Both the position numbers and the translations under genes were made by a program. Shown here one piece after another: positions 1 through 9,905 of a stretch of 40,226 bases of DNA (positions are counted from its first letter, which is position 1; every line of letters starts with the position of its first letter). Location of the stretch: positions 1-40,226 of the forward strand of contig MKUB01000182.1 in assembly GCA_001898545.1 (NCBI GenBank), given 5' to 3'. The notes under the pieces were generated by a model. It was given only the letters and a program-made list of their open reading frames with translations, was not told the origin of the DNA and did not search any database. Origin of the DNA: Sphingomonadales bacterium 63-6 (GTDB taxonomy: Bacteria > Pseudomonadota > Alphaproteobacteria > Sphingomonadales > Sphingomonadaceae).

Positions 1-1629
<1,629 letters not shown>

Positions 1630-1657
1630 GGGGTGCCCTCAATACCTTTCCGCCTGG

Positions 1658-1685
1658 ATATGGTGTTGCACTTTGGCAACACAAG
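1658..1685 (-). promoter_or_regulatory. Putative RpoH (sigma-32) promoter of clpB
   Basis: On the minus strand, CTTG (1685-1682) is followed after exactly 18 bases by CCATAT (1663-1658), about 29 bases before the clpB ATG. CTTG at -35 and CYTAT/CCATNT at -10 is the known heat-shock sigma factor pattern in alphaproteobacteria, and clpB is a classic RpoH target. The assignment rests on motif plus gene identity; no transcript start is visible. Confidence 0.7.
1663..1682. promoter_or_regulatory. Perfect 7-bp inverted repeat filling the clpB promoter spacer (possible operator)
   Basis: GTGTTGC-N6-GCAACAC is a perfect inverted repeat whose arms span the 18-base spacer of the putative RpoH promoter and touch both hexamers. 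Its position would let a bound dimeric regulator block RNA polymerase. It does not match the CIRCE/HrcA operator (TTAGCACTC-N9-GAGTGCTAA). Whether any protein binds it is unknown. Confidence 0.45.
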
Positions 1686-2033
1686 ACCTCGCTCCCGGTT
1701 TTTTGTTCAGCTAAGTGCCCCTGAATATGGGCAGGTGTTACACATGTTACAGACCCAATCGTTCAAAAATCCGGGGCACTCACTGATATGCGTCAAGGCC
1801 TGCCAACAAGCTCTGTATGCGGGCTCGAAAGAAGGGGTGCCGTGCATCCCGCAAGCTAGCCCGGTCGAGGCCATGTAGGAAAGTTTCGAACGCGCCGATG
1901 CGCTGAAACATGCCGTTCGTCGATATGAAGTGACGAGCCGCCGGGCAGGCGTTAGGCCAGCAAGATAGTTTCGAAGGTTTCCATCTCTCTTCGTGGAGGG
2001 AATCGGAGCCCGCCGCATATCAAGGGACTGACC

Positions 2034-4916
2034 ATGCGCCGCAAATTCGCCCCCGTTCTTCTCGCCACGCTCACTGCCTCGCTCACCCTCGCGCCCTGCG
2101 GGGCCTTGCAAGCGCAGGCGAAACAGAAGGCCCCGCCTGCCGCCAAGCCTGCCCCGCTGGCCCAGTTGGTGGAGCAGGTGAACATTCCCTACGAGACCTT
2201 CACACTGCCCAACGGGCTGACCACCATCGTCCACACGGACCGCAAGGCGCCGGTTGTGGGGGTGACGATCTATTACCGTGTGGGCTCGAAGCACGAGCCG
2301 CGCGGACGCACCGGCTTTGCCCACCTGTTCGAGCATTTGATGTTCGGCGGATCGGAGAATGTGGAGAATTTCGACATTCCGCTGGAGGCTGCCGGCTCCA
2401 CCTCCACCAATGGCTCCACCTGGTTCGACCGCACCAACTATATCGAAACCGTGCCGACCGGCGCGCTGGACCTGGCGCTGTTCATGGAAAGCGACCGCAT
2501 GGGCCATTTGCTGGGCGCGGTGACACAGGACAAGCTCGATAAGCAGCGCAGCGTCGTCCAGAACGAGAAGCGGCAGGGCGACAACCAGCCTTACGGTCTG
2601 GTCGATTACGCGGTGAATGAAGGCCTGTTTCCCGTGGGTCACCCCTATCGCCACTCCACCATCGGTTCGATGGCGGATCTCGATGCCGCCAGCCTCACCG
2701 ATGTGCGCAAGTGGTTCACGGACAATTACGGGCCGAACAATGTGATCCTCGTCCTCTCCGGCGATATCGACGCGGCGACTGCCCGGCCCAAGGTGGAGAA
2801 GTGGTTCGGCGATATTCCGCGCGGGCCCGACGTGTCAAAGGTCAGCGCCAATCCGGTTACGCTCGCCGCCCCCGTCAGCCGCGAAATGGCCGATCAGGTG
2901 CCGGTGACGCGCATCTATCGCACTTGGAGCGGCCCTGCGCTCACCCATGCGGATGCCGTGCCGCTGGCCATCGGAATGCATGTTCTGGGCGGTCTCGCCA
3001 GTTCCCGCCTCGACAATGCACTGGTGCGCGATGAGCAGCTGGCGGTGCGCGTTTCCGCCGCTGCCCAGCAGTTCGAGCAATTGAGCTTCCTGCAGGTGGA
3101 AATGGACGTGAAGCCCGGCGTGGACCGGACCCAGGCCGAGAAGCGTCTGGACGAGATCATTGCCGATCTCGTGAAGAACGGCCCCACTCAGGATGAATTG
3201 CAGCGCGCCGCCACACAGAGCGTTTCCGCCCAGATCGGCGCGCTCGAAGTGGTCGGCGGCTTTTCCGGCAAGGGCGCCACGCTGGCGGAAGGACTGCTCT
3301 ATGCGGGCGATCCGGCCAACTACAAGCGCGAGCTGGAGCGGATGGCAGCTCTCACTCCGGCAGAAGTGCAGCAAGCCATGCAGCGCTGGCTGGACCGCCC
3401 TGCCCTGCGCCTGGCCGTGGTGCCGGGCGAGCGGACCGAGGATGGCGCCACCATGGGCGGCTGGGGCGATGAAGGCACCACCCCCGCCCCCTCGCCGGAC
3501 GCCAAGGCCCCTGTGCCTGATATTGCTCGCAGCGCGCCCCGCGAATATCCTCCGGTAGCCGAAGTGGGGGAACTCACCTTCCCTGGTATTGAGCGGGCAA
3601 AGCTGGACAATGGCATCACCGTCACTCTGGCGCGACGCACAGCAATACCCAAGGTTTCGCTCCACCTTTCCTTCGATGCGGGCTTCGCGGCCGACGGCCC
3701 CGCCGCCGCGGGCACCCAGTCGCTGATGATGAACTTGCTGGAGGAAGGGACCACCACCCGCACCGCCGTGCAGATCGCGGAAGAGCAGGAACGCCTTGGC
3801 GCATCCATCGCTACCGGGTCGGATATGGACAGCAGTTCGGTAACGCTCACCGCGCTGACCGCCAATCTCACCCCGTCGCTGGAACTCATGGCAGACATGG
3901 TGCGCAATCCGGCCTTCAAACCGGAGGACGTAGCCCGCGTGAAGGACCAGCGGCTGGCCGACATCGCGCAGGAAAAGGCATCGCCCTTCGGCCTTGCCAC
4001 CCGCGCGCTGCGGCCCATCCTCTATGGCCCCACCCATCCCTATGGCACGGTCGGCGGGCTGGGGGACGAGAGCGTGATTTCCGCGCTGACGCCGGAGGCG
4101 ATCTCTGCCGAGCATCGCCGCTGGCTGCGCCCTGACCTCGCCAGCATCACCGTGGTGGGGGACATCACCATGGACAAGCTGCTGCCCCAGCTCAACGCCA
4201 CCTTCGGCCACTGGCCGGGCATCCGCTCCATGCCTCCGCGCAAGGATCTCACCGTCGCCACTCCCGCTCCGCAGCGCCGCCTGGTGGTGATCGACCGCCC
4301 CAACTCCCCGCAATCGGTGCTGGTCTTCGGCCGCGTCCTGCCGCTCACCGGCAAGCAGCAGGGGCAGGAGGCGCTGGACCTCGCCAATGAAGTGATCGGC
4401 GACGGCTTCCTCTCCCGCCTCAATCTCGACCTGCGCGAGGACAAGGGCTGGAGCTATGGCGTGGGCAGCCAGATCATGCGCAACAAGGGGCCGGAGGCCC
4501 TGCTGGTCTTCACTCAGGTCCAGTCTGACAAGACGGCGGATTCGATCAAGCTGATCCTCGACAACATAGCCGCCTTCCCCGGCAATCGCCCGGTGGAAGA
4601 TACCGAGTTTCAACGCGTGACCGACGGTAATATTCGCGGCATGCCCAATCGCTATCAGACCAATGGCCAGGTGCTTGGCGCGCTGGTTTCCAACAGTGAG
4701 CTGGGCCGGCCCGACGATTATCAGGTGAAGCTGCCGGAAATTTACCGGGCCGTGACCAAGGAATCGATCGACGCTGCCGCGCGGCAATATCTCCAGCCTT
4801 CCGACCTGGCGATCATCGTTGTGGGAGACCGCAAGGTGATCGATCAGCAGCTGGCAGGACTGGACATGCCGGTTGAATATGTCGATACTGACAGCAATGT
4901 AAGTGAGGCGGAATAA
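2034..4916 (+). CDS. Secreted two-module M16 (pitrilysin/insulinase) zinc metallopeptidase
   Basis: The 960-residue protein begins with a signal peptide (basic MRRKF, hydrophobic stretch, probable cut after ALQAQA near residue 29), so it should act in the periplasm. The N-terminal M16 module carries the inverted zinc motif HLFEH at 97-101 and a third ligand Glu178 exactly 76 residues after it, the textbook HxxEH-x76-E arrangement, so it should be catalytically competent. A Pro/Ala-rich linker near 480-510 leads to a second M16 module (about 520-950). At the equivalent position this module has Gln and Asn instead of the zinc ligands, so it is probably a structural half of the clamshell. The start is supported by AGGGA upstream. 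A short gene follows 34 bases downstream, probably on the same transcript. The substrate is unknown. Confidence 0.93.
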   Translation: MRRKFAPVLLATLTASLTLAPCGALQAQAKQKAPPAAKPAPLAQLVEQVNIPYETFTLPNGLTTIVHTDRKAPVVGVTIYYRVGSKHEPRGRTGFAHLFEHLMFGGSENVENFDIPLEAAGSTSTNGSTWFDRTNYIETVPTGALDLALFMESDRMGHLLGAVTQDKLDKQRSVVQNEKRQGDNQPYGLVDYAVNEGLFPVGHPYRHSTIGSMADLDAASLTDVRKWFTDNYGPNNVILVLSGDIDAATARPKVEKWFGDIPRGPDVSKVSANPVTLAAPVSREMADQVPVTRIYRTWSGPALTHADAVPLAIGMHVLGGLASSRLDNALVRDEQLAVRVSAAAQQFEQLSFLQVEMDVKPGVDRTQAEKRLDEIIADLVKNGPTQDELQRAATQSVSAQIGALEVVGGFSGKGATLAEGLLYAGDPANYKRELERMAALTPAEVQQAMQRWLDRPALRLAVVPGERTEDGATMGGWGDEGTTPAPSPDAKAPVPDIARSAPREYPPVAEVGELTFPGIERAKLDNGITVTLARRTAIPKVSLHLSFDAGFAADGPAAAGTQSLMMNLLEEGTTTRTAVQIAEEQERLGASIATGSDMDSSSVTLTALTANLTPSLELMADMVRNPAFKPEDVARVKDQRLADIAQEKASPFGLATRALRPILYGPTHPYGTVGGLGDESVISALTPEAISAEHRRWLRPDLASITVVGDITMDKLLPQLNATFGHWPGIRSMPPRKDLTVATPAPQRRLVVIDRPNSPQSVLVFGRVLPLTGKQQGQEALDLANEVIGDGFLSRLNLDLREDKGWSYGVGSQIMRNKGPEALLVFTQVQSDKTADSIKLILDNIAAFPGNRPVEDTEFQRVTDGNIRGMPNRYQTNGQVLGALVSNSELGRPDDYQVKLPEIYRAVTKESIDAAARQYLQPSDLAIIVVGDRKVIDQQLAGLDMPVEYVDTDSNVSEAE

Positions 4917-4950
4917 ACCCGCTGCTTGCCCTTTTCGAGAGGAGAACACC

Positions 4951-5256
4951 ATGTCCGTTGCCGGAACCTATGAATGCCTGACCAAAACCCCAATGGGTGA
5001 TCAGACCAGCACTTTCACTGTCGTCCCTTCCGATGACGGCACCAGCTTCACCGGCCTCAATGCCGGCCCGCTCGGCTCGCTGGAAGTGAAGGAAGGCAAG
5101 ATCGACGGCAGCACGCTGACCTGGAAAATGGACATGACCGTGCCCATGCCCCTCACTCTGGAAGCCACCGCCACGATCGACGGCGATACGCTGACCGGCA
5201 CCGTCAACGCCGGCGCCTTCGGCGCCATGCCGATGACAGGCACGCGCAAGGGCTGA
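4951..5256 (+). CDS. Small conserved hypothetical beta-rich protein (101 aa)
   Basis: The frame opens at an ATG with a strong Shine-Dalgarno (GAGAGGAGA, 4936-4944). An in-frame start further upstream (4903) lies inside the M16 gene and lacks such a site, so it was not used. The product has no signal peptide or membrane segment. It alternates short hydrophobic strands with Gly-Asp turns (repeats of the type xLTxT/GDTLTG), suggesting a small antiparallel beta structure. It contains many Thr and Met and no Cys after the single one at residue 9. It lies 34 bases behind the protease gene and before a terminator, so the two form a likely operon. I do not recognise a function; a role linked to the protease is a guess from position only. 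Confidence 0.8.
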   Translation: MSVAGTYECLTKTPMGDQTSTFTVVPSDDGTSFTGLNAGPLGSLEVKEGKIDGSTLTWKMDMTVPMPLTLEATATIDGDTLTGTVNAGAFGAMPMTGTRKG

Positions 5257-5275
5257 TTTCAGCGGACCAACACGC

Positions 5276-5307
5276 AAAGGGGCGCCGGATCACTCCGGCG
5301 CCCCTTT
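5276..5307. terminator. Bidirectional rho-independent terminator
   Basis: A perfect 14-bp stem, AAAGGGGCGCCGGA (5276-5289) paired with TCCGGCGCCCCTTT (5294-5307), closes on a TCAC loop. The flanking A and T runs give a U tail in both directions. It lies between convergent genes and fits both the 101-aa protein gene and the secreted-protein gene ending at 5320. Confidence 0.9.
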
Positions 5308-5319
5308 GTTTACATTCGC

Positions 5320-6225
5320 CTATTGCAGTTCCGCTCCCTCCGAGACGGACTGAGAATCCTGAGTCTTCGCGCGAAGATCGATCAACTTGTCACGATCATA
5401 AGCCAGTACATTCGGAATGGGCTGCAAGCGATTGATCTCCGCTTTCCGCCAATTGGGCAGGCTGGAAACAGCGACGAAATCCGCAGGGACTAGCATATCT
5501 GTCGGCAGACGGGCGTCGTGCGCCTTCTCATCCACTGGGCCGACCATCATAGCCAGTCGAACAAACGCATCGTCCTGATCGACGTCCTTGGGAACTTGGA
5601 GCGGATTGGGCAGGAAAGCTCCTTGCTGGTCCGTATATGCATAATCATAACGCAACGTCGTGATCTTGCCCGGAACAACGTCGAACTTCACCGTTCCCAT
5701 ACAGACACAGACACCCAGATTCGCGACGAAGCTGCCATAATAGACATATTCGCCGGGTGGCACTTCCTGCAGGTAGAGCGAGAAACCATCGCCTTTGGCG
5801 AAACGGTTGATCGGCCCCAACGAAACCATTCTCGACATTTCGAGCGCAGGCCATACCATTGCTGCCTCAGTCGGCTCAACCGGCTCGGGCAACGGCTTGC
5901 TCTCTTTGAGATCTGGTCGGTAAGCTACGGGCGAGCGTTCCCAACGAGCATGGTCTTTCGCCCATTCCTGGTGCTTCTTGGCAAACGCCTCGGCTCGATC
6001 CTTCGTATCTTGCGCGCGCTCCTCTTCCGTCAGAACCCGGAAGAACGTGGCCGCCACCGGACCGGAAGTCTCCACGAGAAGGTAGGCCTTGGTCGGATCA
6101 AGGCTGACCTCTGGCTTGTCCTTGATGATGCTGGTCTCCCAGCCATCGTCCTTTGCCTGCGCGGAATGAGTCAAACCCACGCCTGCCGATAGAAGGGCCA
6201 GCGTGATAAGTGTCGCGCGCTTCAC
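5320..6225 (-). CDS. Secreted conserved protein of unknown function (301 aa)
   Basis: The product has a clear signal peptide (MKRATLITLALLSAGVGL, probable cut after HSAQA near residue 24) and no other membrane segment, so it is likely periplasmic or exported. A charged middle part (about 65-115) rich in Glu, Lys, Trp and Pro precedes a beta-type domain (about 145-215). That domain carries EVPPGEYVYYGSF, a CVCMG double-cysteine motif and VVPGKITTL, a pattern like small envelope proteins with a PPGxY motif. The C-terminal 85 residues are polar. Its ATG overlaps the stop of the upstream gene by four bases (ATGA), so the two are translated together. Base composition is visibly less GC-rich than the flanking gat genes. 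I cannot name a function. Confidence 0.85.
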   Translation of the reverse strand: MKRATLITLALLSAGVGLTHSAQAKDDGWETSIIKDKPEVSLDPTKAYLLVETSGPVAATFFRVLTEEERAQDTKDRAEAFAKKHQEWAKDHARWERSPVAYRPDLKESKPLPEPVEPTEAAMVWPALEMSRMVSLGPINRFAKGDGFSLYLQEVPPGEYVYYGSFVANLGVCVCMGTVKFDVVPGKITTLRYDYAYTDQQGAFLPNPLQVPKDVDQDDAFVRLAMMVGPVDEKAHDARLPTDMLVPADFVAVSSLPNWRKAEINRLQPIPNVLAYDRDKLIDLRAKTQDSQSVSEGAELQ

Positions 6226-6827
6226 AGCCCCAACCCCTCAGCCTGCGGTTTCGAACCTGCCGCCACCTTGGCTTGCTGCGCGAGCATTTGCTGCCGTTCC
6301 TTTTCAGGAACGTCTGAATTGCCCTCCTCGAAATTGAACTTCACCCACAATTCTTTCGACAGGCCATAGCGTTCGTAACCCTTGAAGAACATGCAGCGGC
6401 GCATGTTGACACGACGCTTGCGGCGTTCTTCCGCTGAACCATAGATTGCGTTGGCGATGGCGCCGCCAATGGCCCCGCCAATAACGCCCCCAAGGCCATA
6501 CATCGCCGTCATGGAAGCATTGGGATAATAGTCGCCACCATAGAGGCCCCGGGAAAATCCATCACATTGCCTCAAATCGGACAGAGCCTCTTCGAAGGAA
6601 GTGCCAGGCCGATTAAAATAGTAGTATTTCTGATAGTTCTTGATGGTTTCCGCACTCTCCTCGAAGGCGAGTTCGGGCATCTCGATCTCGGCAGAGGCAG
6701 GCGCCCAGTTCCTCCACTCCGCATCATTCACCGGCGCAATGGATGATGGTTTGCCCCCGTCATCCTGCGCGGCGATTGGCACCGCTGCGACAAATGCCGC
6801 AACGGCCACAGCCCAACCCCATCTCAT
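6222..6827 (-). CDS. Exported glycine-zipper protein of unknown function (201 aa)
   Basis: The start at 6827 was chosen because AAGGGGGAT lies just upstream and the product then opens with a signal peptide (MRWGWAVAVAAFVAAVPIAA). A longer frame to 6881 would place a non-secretory stretch in front. The mature part has an aromatic cluster KYYYF, a DLRQCDG motif, and a glycine zipper GLGGVIGGAIGGAIANA (about 110-126). An RRCMFFKGYERYGL segment and a polar C-terminus follow. Glycine zippers often insert in or pack against membranes, so an envelope location is likely. The gene is first of a two-gene operon with the 301-aa secreted protein (ATGA overlap). The two conserved Cys residues could form a disulfide. 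Function unknown. Confidence 0.82.
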   Translation of the reverse strand: MRWGWAVAVAAFVAAVPIAAQDDGGKPSSIAPVNDAEWRNWAPASAEIEMPELAFEESAETIKNYQKYYYFNRPGTSFEEALSDLRQCDGFSRGLYGGDYYPNASMTAMYGLGGVIGGAIGGAIANAIYGSAEERRKRRVNMRRCMFFKGYERYGLSKELWVKFNFEEGNSDVPEKERQQMLAQQAKVAAGSKPQAEGLGL

Positions 6828-7008
6828 TGGCAGATCCCCCTTAGAAAAGCCGGGGCTAAATTCCAGATGTGGCAGATACAAGACAGATCTGCTCCGCAGA
6901 ATTACTTATCCGGTTTTCCTGGATGAGCCTCAATCACCGTCAAAAGATGAATTCTTACAATTTTCGATCTTAAAGACTCGGCTCTGAATCGGGAGCGGCG
7001 TAGTTTCT

Positions 7009-7467
7009 TCAGAACTTCCCCCGCATCGCCTGATAGGCCGCCGCCGCAACCGTATTTGCGAGGTTGAGCGAGCGGATCTTGTCGGAGCGCATGGGCAAAT
7101 GGAACTGGCGACCGGGAAAGGCGCGCCAGATCGCTTCGGGGATGCCCTTGGTCTCCTGACCGAAGACGAGAATGGCATCCTGAGGATAATCGGCATCGTA
7201 GAACGAGCTTGAGCCATGTTCCTCGAACAGGAACATCTGCTCCGCGCGCGGCTGGCGTTCGGCGATGAAGGCGTCCCAATTGGGAAACTCCACCAGCCGC
7301 ACGTGGGGCCAGTAATCGAGGCCCGAGCGCTTCACCCGTGTATCGGAAATCTCGAAGCCCAGCGGGTGGATCAGCACCAGTTCGGCGTCCAGCGCCACGC
7401 AGGTGCGCCCCACCGCGCCGGTATTGCCGGGAATCTCCGGCTGGACGAGGACGATGCTCAGCGGCAT
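7009..7467 (-). CDS. trmL: tRNA (cytidine(34)-2'-O)-methyltransferase TrmL
   Basis: TrmL is a SPOUT-class enzyme that uses S-adenosylmethionine to methylate the ribose of the wobble base C34 (or cmnm5U34) of tRNA-Leu isoacceptors. The 152-residue length matches the minimal TrmL family, which is a catalytic SPOUT domain with no extra RNA-binding domain. Visible knot motifs are IPGNTGAVGRTC (12-23), LVFGQETKGIP (about 100-110) and IRSLNLANTVAAAAYQ near the C-terminus. It is the last gene of the minus-strand gat run, 22 bases after gatB, so both products act in translation fidelity and probably share a transcript. Confidence 0.93.
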   Translation of the reverse strand: MPLSIVLVQPEIPGNTGAVGRTCVALDAELVLIHPLGFEISDTRVKRSGLDYWPHVRLVEFPNWDAFIAERQPRAEQMFLFEEHGSSSFYDADYPQDAILVFGQETKGIPEAIWRAFPGRQFHLPMRSDKIRSLNLANTVAAAAYQAMRGKF

Positions 7468-7489
7468 CGTCCGCTCCTCACGGGGCTGC

Positions 7490-8995
7490 TCACCCCAGCT
7501 TCTTCTTCAGCAGCTCGTTCACCACCTGCGGGTTGGCCTTGCCCTGCATGGCCTTCATCGTCTGGCCCACGAAGAAGCCGAACAGGGCTTCCTTGCCGCC
7601 CTTATACTGCTCCACCTTGTCGCCATTGGCGGCCAGAACAGCATCCACAGCGGCCTCGATGGCACCGGTATCGCTTTCCTGCTTGAGGCCCTCGCGCTCC
7701 ACAATGGTGGCCGCACCGTCGCCCGTTTCCAGCATCTTTTCCAGGACCTGCTTGGCGATGGAGCCGGAGATTGTGCCGTCGGCGATCAGCGCCAGCAGTT
7801 CAGCCCCGTCCTCAGGCGAAACCGGGCTTTCGCCCAGGCTCTTGCCCAGCTTGTTGAGCGCGCCGAACAATTCGGAAATCAGCCAGTTGGAAGCCTGCTT
7901 GGCAAGGTCCGCTTCGGGCTTGCCCGCCTTGGCAGCGGCTGCGGCGACGAGCGCTTCGAACCAGCGCGCCGTTTCCACATCGGCGGTCAGCACACCTGCG
8001 GCATAGGCGGACAGCCCCAGAAGTGTTTCATAACGGTGCCGCTTGGCATCGGGCAATTCCGGCAGAGAGGCGCGGCATTCCTCCAGGAATGCATCGTCCA
8101 GTTCCAGCGGCAAAAGATCCGGATCGGGGAAGTAGCGGTAATCATGCGCGTCTTCCTTGCTGCGCATGGACCGGGTGGTGTTCTTGTCCGGATCGTAGAG
8201 CCGGGTTTCCTGCACCACCGTGCCGCCGCTCTCGATCAGATCGACCTGACGGCGCGCCTCGCTTTCGACCACGGCCATCACGAAACGGACCGAATTGACG
8301 TTCTTGGTTTCAGTGCGCGTGCCGAAGGGCTCGCCGGGCTTGCGCACCGAAACGTTTACGTCCGCGCGCATCGAGCCCTGATCCATATTGCCATCGCACG
8401 AACCGACATAGCGCAGGATCGAGCGAAGCTTGGCGAGATATGCCCCCGCTTCGGCCGGGCTGCGCATATCCGGGCGGCTGACGATTTCCATCAGCGCCAC
8501 GCCCGAGCGGTTCAAATCGACATAGGACATAGTCGGATGCTGATCGTGCATCAGCTTGCCTGCGTCCTGTTCCACATGGATGCGCTCGATCCCGATGGTC
8601 TTGGTGCTGCCTTCGGGGTCCTTGTCGTCGAGGATGACCTCCAGACTGCCTTCACCCACCAGCGGATGATAGAGCTGGCTGATCTGATAGCCCTGCGGAA
8701 GATCGGCGTAGAAGTAGTTCTTGCGGTCGAACCGACTCCATTTGTTGATCTGGGCGTTGATCGCCATGCCGGTGCGCACCGCCTGACGGATGCATTCGCG
8801 GTTGGGCACGGGCAACATGCCCGGCATGGCCGCATCGACCAGCGACACCTGACTGTTCGGCTCCGCGCCGAAAGCCGTGGCCGCGCCCGAGAACAGCTTG
8901 GAATAGGAAGTTACCTGCGCATGGACTTCGAGGCCGATCACGACCTCCCATTCGCCTGTTGCGCCCTGGATGCGATAGGATGATTCAATGCTCAT
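7490..8995 (-). CDS. gatB: Asp/Glu-tRNA(Asn/Gln) amidotransferase subunit B
   Basis: GatB is the tRNA-binding and kinase subunit of the GatCAB complex. It phosphorylates the carboxylate of Glu-tRNA(Gln) or Asp-tRNA(Asn), which is then amidated with ammonia channelled from GatA. The 501-residue protein starts [11 protein letters not shown] at the ATG 8995; a TTG 36 bases upstream is less likely. It shows [40 protein letters not shown] and [17 protein letters not shown] in the catalytic cradle. It ends with the YqeY-like tail domain (about 355-501). Length and motifs are typical. It is separated from gatA by an FkbM-type gene rather than following it directly. Confidence 0.96.
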   Translation of the reverse strand: MSIESSYRIQGATGEWEVVIGLEVHAQVTSYSKLFSGAATAFGAEPNSQVSLVDAAMPGMLPVPNRECIRQAVRTGMAINAQINKWSRFDRKNYFYADLPQGYQISQLYHPLVGEGSLEVILDDKDPEGSTKTIGIERIHVEQDAGKLMHDQHPTMSYVDLNRSGVALMEIVSRPDMRSPAEAGAYLAKLRSILRYVGSCDGNMDQGSMRADVNVSVRKPGEPFGTRTETKNVNSVRFVMAVVESEARRQVDLIESGGTVVQETRLYDPDKNTTRSMRSKEDAHDYRYFPDPDLLPLELDDAFLEECRASLPELPDAKRHRYETLLGLSAYAAGVLTADVETARWFEALVAAAAAKAGKPEADLAKQASNWLISELFGALNKLGKSLGESPVSPEDGAELLALIADGTISGSIAKQVLEKMLETGDGAATIVEREGLKQESDTGAIEAAVDAVLAANGDKVEQYKGGKEALFGFFVGQTMKAMQGKANPQVVNELLKKKLG

Positions 8996-9053
8996 GGATT
9001 CGTCCAAAGCGAATCCCGCGCGGTTTGGCAAGAACCGCTCAATCGTTCGGCTG

Positions 9054-9830
9054 TCAGGCGCTCAGGGAAATGTACTTTTCACCGTCCAGCTTCGAGTTGA
9101 CACGCCCTGCGATCGACCTCTCATAAAGCTGGGAACAGCCATGTACGATCCGGTCGTGCAGTTCGATGCAAATAGCGCCCGTATTGCCTATCCAGTCGGT
9201 TTGAGCGCTGAGCAGCTTGTATTCGCCGCCCTCGATATCGATCTTGAAGATATCGATCCCTCCGTGGCCGTACTGCTCCAGCAAATCCTGCACGGTCAGG
9301 CAATCGACCTTCTCGATCACCGATGCAGTATTATCTTCCGGAGTTTCGACAATGGTTAGGCCCCAGTGGCCAGTGCCCCTGTCGCGAAGATCGATCGTTT
9401 CCTTGGTGGAACTGATCGCGGTCTTGATCGGCTTGATGTTCGCGAAAGGCGCGACATTCTTCGTAAGCAGGGCAAAATTCTCGCCGCTGGGTTCCAGCGT
9501 CAGAACGGTCGCGTCAGGATATGCCCGGGCGAAGACGATGGCGGCAGTGCCGATATAGCCTCCGGCGTCGACAATCAGCCCGTGGCGCAAACTCGGCACC
9601 GCTGCGATCAGTTCATCGAATTCGCCGCGCAACGAAGCCAGCACCACTTCGAGATCGGTCGTGCCGGTGCGGATCGTTACCGTCACGCCCCGGATCGTGA
9701 CCTGCATCTGTTTGCGCTGGCCCGCGAGTTGAGCAGGCAACCAACGCGCAGCGACAGACCAGCTATCTTCGCGCCCTAGTTCGAGCGCAAGCCGCACGGC
9801 TCGGCGCAATCTTCTCAAACCTTGGGCCAA
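9054..9830 (-). CDS. FkbM-family SAM-dependent methyltransferase inside the gat cluster
   Basis: The 258-residue protein carries a class I methyltransferase fold of the FkbM type: a SAM-binding loop [12 protein letters not shown] (about 86-97), an acidic strand end LEPSGENF, and the family hallmark [10 protein letters not shown] (about 193-202). FkbM relatives methylate hydroxyl groups of sugars, polyketides or lipids; the substrate here cannot be told. The frame has no ATG at its 5' end. A TTG at 9830 with GGAG eight bases upstream is the best start, and an in-frame stop lies not far above. It sits between gatA (75 bases away) and gatB (58 bases away), a place where nothing is normally expected. 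Its composition is visibly less GC-rich than the gat genes, which suggests an acquired insertion. Confidence 0.85.
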   Translation of the reverse strand: MAQGLRRLRRAVRLALELGREDSWSVAARWLPAQLAGQRKQMQVTIRGVTVTIRTGTTDLEVVLASLRGEFDELIAAVPSLRHGLIVDAGGYIGTAAIVFARAYPDATVLTLEPSGENFALLTKNVAPFANIKPIKTAISSTKETIDLRDRGTGHWGLTIVETPEDNTASVIEKVDCLTVQDLLEQYGHGGIDIFKIDIEGGEYKLLSAQTDWIGNTGAICIELHDRIVHGCSQLYERSIAGRVNSKLDGEKYISLSA

Positions 9831-9905
9831 GGACCACGCTCCATCGACAGCATTCGCAGGAACTATTCACAACCTACAATCGCGCCGATTACGAAGCAAG
9901 CGACA

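Larger units (their letters stand above)
1630..2033. other. 404-base divergent intergenic region between clpB and the M16 protease gene
   Basis: Besides the clpB promoter and its inverted repeat, this gap holds an odd palindrome GTGT-T-ACAC at 1735-1743. It also holds a set of nested complementary segments at 1797-1872 (GGCCT/AGGCC, CGGGCT/AGCCCG and an inner GGGGTGC/GCATCCC hairpin). AGTTTCGAA occurs twice (1882-1890 and 1967-1975). No convincing reading frame or tRNA fold was found. The promoter of the M16 gene must lie here, but I cannot place it with confidence. Confidence 0.5.

Noticed and set aside
1630-2033. Possible tRNA gene or CIRCE element in the clpB–M16 gap
   Set aside because: No cloverleaf with TTCRA loop and acceptor stem could be drawn, and the inverted repeat there differs from CIRCE in sequence and spacing.
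1707-2654. Minus-strand open frame of 315 codons across the M16 start and the intergenic gap
   Set aside because: It overlaps the M16 signal peptide and catalytic region on the other strand and has no recognisable motif or ribosome-binding site.
2835-4952. Long minus-strand open frame of 705 codons
   Set aside because: It lies wholly antisense to the M16 protease gene, whose protein has intact motifs and a signal peptide. The frame's own protein is low in recognisable domains and rich in His, Arg and Gly, typical of the complement of a GC-rich gene.
7403-8983. Plus-strand open frame of 526 codons opposite gatB
   Set aside because: Antisense shadow of gatB, with no recognisable fold or Shine-Dalgarno.
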